A stretch of DNA of 64,000 bases, from positions 62,001 to 126,000 of the forward strand of contig DARO01000014.1 in assembly GCA_002504405.1 (NCBI GenBank), given 5' to 3'. Positions 1 to 6,106 of this stretch are shown piece by piece. Numbering within the stretch: the stretch's first letter is position 1; every line of letters begins with the position of its first letter. Under the pieces are notes generated by a model. The model had not been told where the DNA came from. It saw only the letters and a list, made by a program, of their open reading frames with translations, and ran no database searches. Source of the DNA: Methanomassiliicoccaceae archaeon UBA71 (lineage in GTDB: Archaea; Thermoplasmatota; Thermoplasmata; Methanomassiliicoccales; Methanomethylophilaceae). A program made the translations under genes and the position numbers.

Positions 1-147
1 ATCGTCGCATTCAGGAAGGACGAGTACGGGGCCTGTGCCCTGGTGGCGGACAGGCGCGGGGTCGCGGAGGCATTCCCCGAGCTGGTGGTGGATCCTGCCA
101 GCCTCGAAGACATAATGGTCATGATAATCAGAGGTGGAAGGCCATGA
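1..147 (+). CDS. ABC transporter ATP-binding protein, C-terminal end (partial)
   Basis: Only the last 48 codons lie in the window, in frame 1, ending TGA. The tail carries the motif SLEDIMVMIIRG, which resembles the end of ABC-2 type exporter ATPases (usual form SLEDIMVY.. RG). The stop overlaps the start of the following membrane protein gene by four bases (ATGA). Two permease-like genes follow, so this is most likely the nucleotide-binding subunit of that exporter. The Walker and signature motifs lie upstream of the window, so the call rests on the tail and the context. Substrate unknown. Confidence 0.7.
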   Translation: MVAFRKDEYGACALVADRRGVAEAFPELVVDPASLEDIMVMIIRGGRP

Positions 148-755
148 ACGCCCTGATCTGGAAGGACATGTTCCTCATGAGGAACGGCCTCCTGTACATC
201 GCCGTATTCGCTGTCGTGTTCTCGGCGATATTCAATGACGCGGGGGTCATGTGCATCGTGTCGTCCGTGATCTTCTCCTCGGTGGCCAACAGCAGCATCT
301 CCATGGACGACATGTGCAGATGGGATGTCTTCGCCACGTCCTCCGGCATTTCCAGGAAGGCCATCGTTAGGTCGAAGTTCATGGTTGGCCTGGTCTTCGT
401 ACTGATAGGTACGGTCATCGGCATGGCGATGTCTCTGATGATCGGAACGTACTCCGGGAACATGGACCTCCCTGGAACCATCCAGATGGGTGCGACCGGG
501 TTCGTCCTGGCCTACCTGGTGAACAGCCTGAACATAGCCGTGACGTACTACACGGGGGACAGCACGAAGTCCCAGTACGTCTCGATGGTCGTGATGATCC
601 TCAGCATAGTCGTACTGGTGAGCACCACGTTGATCGCTTCCGAGGTCCTAGACAACATGGTCCCGATCCTGGCTGTGCTTATAGTAGCATGCGCCGCGAT
701 GGTCATGGGCTCGTACAAGGTCTCATGCGCCAGGTACGCGTCGAGGGACCTGTGA
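144..755 (+). CDS. ABC-2 type transporter permease subunit (PF13346-like)
   Basis: A 203-residue, strongly hydrophobic protein with about six predicted membrane segments (for example residues 16-34, 93-110, 145-165 and 173-190). A cytoplasmic loop between segments contains WDVFATSSGISRKAIVRSK, the WD.F...... R..IVRSK pattern of small ABC-2 permeases. The start ATG overlaps the upstream ATPase stop and the next permease begins one base after the stop, so the three genes are translationally coupled. The protein ends RYASRDL and is a clear paralogue of the next gene. It probably forms a heterodimeric export channel with it. Substrate not deducible. Confidence 0.8.
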   Translation: MNALIWKDMFLMRNGLLYIAVFAVVFSAIFNDAGVMCIVSSVIFSSVANSSISMDDMCRWDVFATSSGISRKAIVRSKFMVGLVFVLIGTVIGMAMSLMIGTYSGNMDLPGTIQMGATGFVLAYLVNSLNIAVTYYTGDSTKSQYVSMVVMILSIVVLVSTTLIASEVLDNMVPILAVLIVACAAMVMGSYKVSCARYASRDL

Positions 756-756
756 G

Positions 757-1560
757 ATGGGCATGATTCGTACGATCCGGACGGACCTGTGGGTGTCCAG
801 GAGGAATGCGCTGTTTGCGGCGGCGATAGTCCCGATATACCTCGCGATAGAGGTCGCGATCGGATCGCACACGAGGACGGCATTCCTGGCAGGCGCCATA
901 ATGTCCTTCGCGTCGGCGTTCACCGCATCGATAGAGAGGCAATGCGGATGGGACTGCTTCGGGGTTGCTGTGGGGGCCCGCCGCGAGAACATCGTGCGTT
1001 CCAAGTTGGTGATGATCGCGGTCTTCGCTTCCGTGGGGCTGGCAATGGGAACGGCCGTGGACGTCTTCATTGACGGGGGGTTCCAAGGGGATGCCCCATC
1101 AGCCGCTGCATATACGGCGATGTGCTACATGCTCGCAATATCGGTGGGGACGGCCACACTCCTTCTGACGGACTGGTTCGAGGACGATGCCGGATTCGCG
1201 AGGAGGTTCCTGATGATTTTCGCGATCATCATGATAATATTTGCTGGGAACAACCTCTGCGACTCCCTCCGCGGGGGCCCGGCACCTGACATCCTGTCGG
1301 TGGCCGTACTCTCGCTGGTCCTGTCGGCAGCCTTGTACTGGCTCTACAGGAGGAGGTATCTGCGGAGGGACCTCGACCGATGGCGGGCGCCGTCAGCGTA
1401 CCCTGAACCTCACTCCCATGCCTTCGGCCATATCGGCGCACCTTGCCTCGGACTCCTCGCTTATCGATCCGCCCACCACAGAGACTGTCACGTCCCCGAT
1501 GACGTCCCTACATTCCTCTATGAATGCGATGACGGCGGGGTAGGCGTCGTCCCCGAATGA
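757..1560 (+). CDS. ABC-2 type transporter permease subunit, with run-on C-terminus
   Basis: Paralogue of the preceding gene: both share the loop WD.F......R..IVRSK and about six hydrophobic segments. The homologous part ends at YLRRDL (about base 1378), matching the SRDL terminus of its neighbour. Here the frame stays open for another 60 or so residues (Pro/His-rich, not membrane-like), running 168 bases antisense through the 3' end of the radical SAM gene. The natural stop seems to have been lost, or a sequencing error lies near 1375-1385. Likely function is the second membrane subunit of the exporter. The tail is doubtful. Confidence 0.7.
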   Translation: MGMIRTIRTDLWVSRRNALFAAAIVPIYLAIEVAIGSHTRTAFLAGAIMSFASAFTASIERQCGWDCFGVAVGARRENIVRSKLVMIAVFASVGLAMGTAVDVFIDGGFQGDAPSAAAYTAMCYMLAISVGTATLLLTDWFEDDAGFARRFLMIFAIIMIIFAGNNLCDSLRGGPAPDILSVAVLSLVLSAALYWLYRRRYLRRDLDRWRAPSAYPEPHSHAFGHIGAPCLGLLAYRSAHHRDCHVPDDVPTFLYECDDGGVGVVPE

Positions 1561-1983
1561 CGGCCTGGAGACCTCCTGGTACTCCTCCGAGTCCGGGGCG
1601 TTGAGGCTCACCGAGACGGCGTCCACAAGCCCCTCCATCTCCGGCACTATGTCCCTTCCGTTGATGAGGCATCCGAGCCCGTTGGTGTCCAGCCTGACCC
1701 TCATGCCGAACTCTTCCTTGATCCTCCTGGCTATCTCCTTGAGGTCGTCGAACCTCTCCGTGGGCTCCCCGTACCCGCAGAACACGATCTCCCGGGATCC
1801 GGAAAGATCCACAGACCCTATCTCGCCCATCACCTCGTCCACGGTGGGCTCGCGGTCGAGCCAGAGGCACTCGGCATCGCCCAGCTTCGGTTTGTAGTTC
1901 CTGACGCAGAAGACGCACCTGCAGGGACACCTGTTGGTCATGTTGATGTAGTAGGTGCTCCCGTAGCGGTAGAGGATGGTCAT
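1393..1983 (-). CDS. Small radical SAM protein, TatD-associated family (tatD_link_rSAM-like)
   Basis: A 196-residue protein. The N-terminus holds the radical SAM cluster motif CPCRCVFC (CX3CX2C, residues 19-26), preceded by YYINMTNRCP. It is followed by a glycine-rich SAM site (CGYGEPTER) and LDTNGLG. Length and the NMTNRCP..C.FC.R opening match the compact radical SAM family often linked to TatD nucleases; no TatD gene is visible here. A TATA-like box on the minus strand (2008-2014) lies about 26 bases before the ATG, so the transcript is probably leaderless. It is divergent from the thiamine operon and its 3' end overlaps the converging permease. Substrate unknown. Confidence 0.8.
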   Translation of the reverse strand: MTILYRYGSTYYINMTNRCPCRCVFCVRNYKPKLGDAECLWLDREPTVDEVMGEIGSVDLSGSREIVFCGYGEPTERFDDLKEIARRIKEEFGMRVRLDTNGLGCLINGRDIVPEMEGLVDAVSVSLNAPDSEEYQEVSRPSFGDDAYPAVIAFIEECRDVIGDVTVSVVGGSISEESEARCADMAEGMGVRFRVR

Positions 1984-2034
1984 GACCCCTCATTCCTCGG
2001 CGGTCGTGAAATATGTTCCGACCGGTCCTGCCGG

Positions 2035-2042
2035 TTATATAT
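2035..2042 (+). promoter_or_regulatory. TATA box of the thiamine operon
   Basis: TTATATAT is centred 26 bases before the ATG at 2064. That is the archaeal TATA-to-start distance, so transcription should begin at or next to the start codon. The spacing favours start 2064 over an in-frame ATG at 2013 and leaves no room for a leader riboswitch. Confidence 0.7.
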
Positions 2043-2063
2043 GCGTCCCCCGTTGTACCCGCC

Positions 2064-2711
2064 ATGTTCGATCTGTACGTTGTCACCGACAGCGACCTCT
2101 CGAAGGGACGCTCCGATGCCGAGATCGCCAGGCTCGCATATGAGGGCGGGGCGGACGCGGTACAGCTGAGGATGAAGCATGCCGACGGCAAGGAGATGCT
2201 AGAGCAGGCGGTCGCCATACGCGAGGCCGCCGACGAGATGTGCAGGTTCTTCATAGTCAACGACAGGGTTGACATAGCCATGGCGTCCGGCGCGGACGGG
2301 GTCCATCTTGGCCAGTCCGACATCCCCGTCGGGACCGCCAGGGAACTCATGGGAGAATCGGCCATAATCGGGGTGTCCGTCGACAACGTCCAGCAGGCGG
2401 TCGCGGCCGTCGAGGGAGGGGCGGACTACCTGGGCGTCGGAGCCGTTTTCCCAACGTCGACAAAGCCCGACGCGTGCCAGGGCGTAGGGCTGGACGCCAT
2501 CTTCTCGATAAGGCAGGCGGTGGACGTGCCGATCGTGGCGATAGGGGGGATCAACCGCGGGAACATCCAGGACGTGATAAGGGCCGGCGCGGACTCCGCT
2601 GCCGTGGTGTCAGCCGTCGTGGCCCAGGAAGACCCCCGCGCGGCCGCCCATGAGCTCAGGGACCTCATCCTGAAGGTGAGGCCACACATACCTCCGGAGA
2701 ACCTGCGATGA
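2064..2711 (+). CDS. thiE: Thiamine-phosphate synthase ThiE
   Basis: 215 residues, a TIM-barrel enzyme that couples HMP pyrophosphate with the thiazole phosphate carboxylate. It keeps the family ligand residues: LRMK (Arg and Lys for pyrophosphate), FIVNDRVDIA (Asn-Asp), DGVHLGQ, GVSVDN, the PTSTKPD loop and IAIGGIN. Start 2064 (MFDLYVVTD) is chosen because ThiE proteins begin right at the first strand and the TATA box is 26 bases upstream; an ATG at 2013 in the same frame would add 17 unlikely residues. First gene of thiE-thiS-thiF-thiG-thiH-tenI, overlapping thiS by four bases. A second, TenI-like paralogue ends the operon. Confidence 0.95.
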   Translation: MFDLYVVTDSDLSKGRSDAEIARLAYEGGADAVQLRMKHADGKEMLEQAVAIREAADEMCRFFIVNDRVDIAMASGADGVHLGQSDIPVGTARELMGESAIIGVSVDNVQQAVAAVEGGADYLGVGAVFPTSTKPDACQGVGLDAIFSIRQAVDVPIVAIGGINRGNIQDVIRAGADSAAVVSAVVAQEDPRAAAHELRDLILKVRPHIPPENLR

Positions 2712-2908
2712 GGATCACCGTGAACGGAGTCTGCACGGACGTCCCCGAGGGGACCACCGCCGAGGGCCTCGTCGAGATCGTGGGCATGGACCCCTCCAGG
2801 GTCGCGGTCGAGGTCGACGGCGACATATGCCCGCGCGCCAGGAGGGGGGAGACCGTCTTGAAGGAGGGGCAGACCGTGGAGATCGTCGGGTTCGTCGGAG
2901 GGGGATGA
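2708..2908 (+). CDS. thiS: Sulfur carrier protein ThiS
   Basis: 66 residues, ubiquitin-like beta-grasp protein that carries sulfur as a C-terminal thiocarboxylate for thiazole formation. It ends FVGGG, the required Gly-Gly terminus, and contains the family features GTTAEGLVE, RVAVEVDGDICPR and LKEGQTVEIVGFVGGG. Start ATG overlaps the thiE stop (ATGA) and its own stop overlaps the thiF start (ATGA), so the genes are translationally coupled. The partner is ThiF, encoded next, which adenylates the terminal glycine. Confidence 0.95.
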   Translation: MRITVNGVCTDVPEGTTAEGLVEIVGMDPSRVAVEVDGDICPRARRGETVLKEGQTVEIVGFVGGG

Positions 2909-3513
2909 TGCGCGGGTCCCCGTTCCCGAAGGAGGTCTCCGAGGCCCTGAGGGATGCGGTGGTAGGCGTCGCGGGCCTTGGGGGCATGGGATCCCATGTC
3001 GCCACCGCACTTGCCCGCACGGGCATCGGGCACCTGGTCATCGCGGACTTCGACGTGGTGGACGGGTCGAACCTTTTCCGCCAGTGCTACACCCCCTCGG
3101 ACGTCGGGAGGCCCAAGGCCGAGGCGATGAGGGAGCGCCTGCTGGAGATCGAGCCGGACCTCGACGTCGTCGCGGTAGATGCCAGGATAGGTCCGGACAA
3201 CGCCTGCGACGTCTTCAGAGGCTGCGGGATCGTGTGCGAGGCGTTCGATGCCCCCGACCAGAAGGCCATGCTCGTGGAGGCACTGCTGTCAGGCGACGGC
3301 TCGGTGACCGTCGTGTCCTGCTCGGGGATGGCCGGGGACGGGAGCTCGAACTCGATCGTCACGTCCCGCCCCATGAGGAGGCTCTACGTCTGCGGGGACG
3401 GGACGTCCGACGCATCCGAGGGGTTCGGGCTGACCGCCGCCAGGGTCATGGTGTGCGCGGGGCATGCCGCGAACATGGCGGTAAGACTCGTGCTCGGACA
3501 CGACAAACCGTAA
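2905..3513 (+). CDS. thiF: ThiS adenylyltransferase ThiF (short type)
   Basis: 202 residues, E1-like Rossmann enzyme that adenylates the C-terminus of ThiS. Nucleotide loop GLGGMGS at about residues 20-26, then DFDVVDGSNLFRQ (Asp for Mg-ATP, Arg finger in NLFRQ) and DVGRPKAEAM. It lacks the paired CxxC zinc motifs of the longer MoeB/HesA proteins, as expected for the ~200-residue thiazole-specific type found next to ThiS and ThiH in anaerobes. Start 2905 is chosen for the ATGA overlap with thiS; a further upstream frame opening has no support. TAA stop. Confidence 0.93.
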   Translation: MMRGSPFPKEVSEALRDAVVGVAGLGGMGSHVATALARTGIGHLVIADFDVVDGSNLFRQCYTPSDVGRPKAEAMRERLLEIEPDLDVVAVDARIGPDNACDVFRGCGIVCEAFDAPDQKAMLVEALLSGDGSVTVVSCSGMAGDGSSNSIVTSRPMRRLYVCGDGTSDASEGFGLTAARVMVCAGHAANMAVRLVLGHDKP

Positions 3514-3526
3514 ATCCAGAACCCCG

Positions 3527-4312
3527 ATGCCTTATGCGATTGAAATGACGGACGAACTCGTTATCGGAGGCCACAGATTCAACTCCCGCTTCATACTCGG
3601 CTCCGGGAAATTCTCGCTCGACGTCACACGCTCCGTGATCGAGAACGGCGGCGTGGGGATGGCGACCCTGGCCGTCCGCAGGGCTCATTCAAAGGACTCC
3701 AGCAACATCCTCGACAGCATGCCCGAGGGCATTGTCCTCCTCCCGAACACCTCCGGGGCCAGGAACGCCGAGGAGGCCGTCCGCATAGCAAGGCTGGCAA
3801 GGGAGCTGGGATGCGGGGACTTCGTGAAGATAGAGATCATCCGCGATTCGAAGTACCTGATGCCCGACAACTGCGAGACGATTAGGGCCGTCCGCATGCT
3901 GGCGGACGAGGGGTTCATCCCGATGCCTTACATGATGCCGGATCTCACCGCCGCCAGGTCCATGGCCGATGCCGGAGCCGCGGCGATTATGCCCCTGGGG
4001 GCCCCCATAGGGTCGAACAAGGGGCTTCTGACCCGGGACTTCGTTAAGATCCTGGTCGAGGAGATTGACCTGCCGGTGATAGTCGATGCGGGAATCGGGA
4101 GGCCGTCGCAGGCATGCGAGGCGATGGAGCTGGGATGCGCCGCGGTCATGGCCAACACCGCCGTGGCTACGGCAGGAGACATACCGGCGATGGCCAGGGC
4201 CTTCAAGCTGGCGATAGAGGCCGGCAGGCTCGCGTACCTATCCGGGCCTGGAAGGGTCATCGAGGGCAGGGCGGAGGCCTCCAGCCCGCTGACCGGGTTC
4301 CTTAGGGAGTGA
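3527..4312 (+). CDS. thiG: Thiazole synthase ThiG
   Basis: 261 residues, TIM-barrel enzyme that joins DXP, ThiS thiocarboxylate and dehydroglycine into the thiazole ring. Family motifs: F.SR.ILGSGK near residues 18-28, the Schiff-base lysine in VKIEI (Lys101), PLGAPIGSNKGL and IVDAGIGRPSQA. The start at 3527 lies 13 bases after thiF; an in-frame ATG at 3545 (MTDELVIGG) is a possible alternative and would fit many ThiG N-termini. Downstream thiH follows after four bases. Bacterial-type thiazole synthase is unusual beside the Thi4 route typical of many archaea. Confidence 0.95.
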   Translation: MPYAIEMTDELVIGGHRFNSRFILGSGKFSLDVTRSVIENGGVGMATLAVRRAHSKDSSNILDSMPEGIVLLPNTSGARNAEEAVRIARLARELGCGDFVKIEIIRDSKYLMPDNCETIRAVRMLADEGFIPMPYMMPDLTAARSMADAGAAAIMPLGAPIGSNKGLLTRDFVKILVEEIDLPVIVDAGIGRPSQACEAMELGCAAVMANTAVATAGDIPAMARAFKLAIEAGRLAYLSGPGRVIEGRAEASSPLTGFLRE

Positions 4313-4316
4313 GCCC

Positions 4317-5462
4317 GTGGCCAGGAAGAGCACCGATGCCATGGACTACCTGGACGGCATGGAGCATATCGATTCCGACGTCATGGGGTCCGTTCTCGAG
4401 CTGCGCTCGGGCTTCGACCCGTCCGCGTACACCGCGTCCGATGTCAGGCGCGCGATCGACGGGGACGCCGGCGTGGAGGGGTTCGCGGCCATGCTGTCGC
4501 CCGCGGCGGAGCCGTTCCTCGAGGAGATGGCCGAGAGGGCGAGGGACGAGACTCGCCGCCACTTCGGCAACTCCGTGTGCATGTTCACGCCGCTCTATGT
4601 GTCGAACCACTGCTCCAACGAGTGCGTCTACTGCGGATTCCATCGCTCGAACCGCATACACAGGGCGCGCCTCGACCTGGACTCTGTGGCCAGGGAGCTC
4701 GATGCCATCGCGGACACTGGCCTCAGGGAGGTGCTGATCCTCACGGGGGAGTCCAGAGCGCTTTCCGGGATCGACTACATAGGCGAGTGCGTGAGGCTCG
4801 CGACGGAGAGGTTCTCGACCGTCGGCATAGAGGTCTACCCGATGAACACGGACGAGTACGCGTACCTGCAGGGATGCGGGGCCGACTACGTGACCGTCTT
4901 CCAGGAGACTTACGACCCGGTTCGCTATGCGGAACTGCACCTCGCGGGGCCAAAGAGGGTGTTCTCCTACAGGTTCGATGCCCAGGAGAGGGCCCTCCGC
5001 GGAGGGATGAGAGGCGTTGCCTTCGGTGCGTTGCTCGGCCTTGGGGACTTCAGGAGAGACGCGTTCAGCTGCGGCCTCCACGCCCACCTCCTTCAGAGGC
5101 GTTACCCGCATGCGGAGATCTCCATGTCCCTCCCGCGGCTGAGGCCGGCCGGCGGAGTGGAAAACCATGTGTCCGTGAGCGAGGCGCAGCTGCTCCAGGT
5201 CTCCCTGGCGTACCGCATCTTCCTGCCTTTCGCAGGGCAGACGATATCCACCAGGGAGCGTCCCGGGTTCAGGGACGGGATCGTCGGACTGAGCGCAACA
5301 AAAATATCCGCAGGAGTCAGTGTCGGTATAGGTGAGCACAGCGGAGAGGCCCGCGGAGACGGGCAGTTCGTGATCTCCGACCCCCGTGGGGTCCGCGAGA
5401 TCGCCGACTCGCTGCGCAGCCTAGGGCTCCAGCCCGTGATGACGGACTACGTGAGAACATGA
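4317..5462 (+). CDS. thiH: 2-iminoacetate synthase ThiH (radical SAM)
   Basis: 381 residues. Cleaves tyrosine with SAM to give dehydroglycine (2-iminoacetate) for ThiG; this is the oxygen-independent alternative to glycine oxidase ThiO. The radical SAM cluster motif is C99-x3-C103-x2-C106 in HCSNECVYCGF, preceded by TPLYVSNHC as in the ThiH/HydG family. Later motifs include LTGE and ARPGFRD-like STRERPGFRDG. The start is GTG at 4317, four bases after the thiG stop, with GGGAG at the thiG end as a possible ribosome site. The stop overlaps the tenI start by four bases. Confidence 0.95.
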   Translation: MARKSTDAMDYLDGMEHIDSDVMGSVLELRSGFDPSAYTASDVRRAIDGDAGVEGFAAMLSPAAEPFLEEMAERARDETRRHFGNSVCMFTPLYVSNHCSNECVYCGFHRSNRIHRARLDLDSVARELDAIADTGLREVLILTGESRALSGIDYIGECVRLATERFSTVGIEVYPMNTDEYAYLQGCGADYVTVFQETYDPVRYAELHLAGPKRVFSYRFDAQERALRGGMRGVAFGALLGLGDFRRDAFSCGLHAHLLQRRYPHAEISMSLPRLRPAGGVENHVSVSEAQLLQVSLAYRIFLPFAGQTISTRERPGFRDGIVGLSATKISAGVSVGIGEHSGEARGDGQFVISDPRGVREIADSLRSLGLQPVMTDYVRT

Positions 5463-6043
5463 TCGTGATAACCAGCAGAAACCTGTGCGCAAGGCCGTTC
5501 CTCGAGCAGATAGAGCTTATAGCCAAGGCTCGCCCGGAGATGGTGATCCTCAGGGAGAAGGACCTGTGCCACGACGAGCTACTGTCGCTGGCGGCCAGAT
5601 GCCTCGACATTTGCGAGAGGTACAACGTACCTCTGGCGATCAACTCCAACACGGAGGTCGCAAAGGAGCTGGACGTGTGCAGGATACACCTGCCCATGGC
5701 GCTCATGCGCGAGATCGAGGACCTCGGGGACTTCTCGCTCGTCGGCGCTTCCGTCCATTCGGTGGAGCAGGCCAGGGAGGCCGAGGACCTGGGCGCGGAC
5801 TACATCCTCGCAGGGCACGTGTTCCCGACCGCATGCAAGATGGAGGAGCCTCGCGGCATCCCGTTCCTCGAGGCCATATGCGATGCCGTGGAGATCCCGG
5901 TGTACGGCGTAGGGGGGATAACCCCCGACAACTACCCGGAGGTCATGCGCTGCGGAGCCGCGGGAGCGGCCGTCATGTCGTCGATCATGACCGAGCAGGA
6001 GCCGTCGGAGCTCGTGTCCAGACTGTCCCGTCGGATAGAGTGA
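5459..6043 (+). CDS. tenI: TenI-like thiazole tautomerase (ThiE paralogue)
   Basis: 194 residues, same fold as ThiE but with TenI signatures: LREKDL, a SVHSVEQAREAEDLGADYI segment whose His matches the catalytic His of Bacillus TenI, and GHVFPTACK. The ThiE Asn-Asp pyrophosphate pair is changed (INSNTEV instead of VNDR), so it is unlikely to be a second thiamine-phosphate synthase. TenI aromatises the ThiG product before coupling. It overlaps thiH by four bases and ends the operon. The role assignment is by family resemblance; a minor ThiE activity cannot be excluded. Confidence 0.85.
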   Translation: MIVITSRNLCARPFLEQIELIAKARPEMVILREKDLCHDELLSLAARCLDICERYNVPLAINSNTEVAKELDVCRIHLPMALMREIEDLGDFSLVGASVHSVEQAREAEDLGADYILAGHVFPTACKMEEPRGIPFLEAICDAVEIPVYGVGGITPDNYPEVMRCGAAGAAVMSSIMTEQEPSELVSRLSRRIE

Positions 6044-6076
6044 CTTACGCAACCTCCGAGCAAAACCCCCTTATCC

Positions 6077-6087
6077 TTATTTATTTA
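6077..6087 (+). promoter_or_regulatory. TATA box before the tandem-wHTH membrane regulator
   Basis: The AT stretch TTATTTATTTA lies about 26 bases before ATG 6107 in otherwise GC-rich sequence. It marks a separate promoter just after the thiamine operon and suggests a leaderless transcript. Confidence 0.6.
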
Positions 6088-6106
6088 GGACCGGGATACC
6101 CTCGTT

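Noticed and set aside
2013..2063. Upstream ATG and leader space as a TPP riboswitch before thiE
   Set aside because: The TATA box is 26 bases before ATG 2064, so the transcript has no leader to fold, and no thi-box sequence was seen.
5459..6043. Second thiamine-phosphate synthase
   Set aside because: The Asn-Asp pair of ThiE is lost and TenI-specific residues (SVHS His, GHVF.T.CK) are present.
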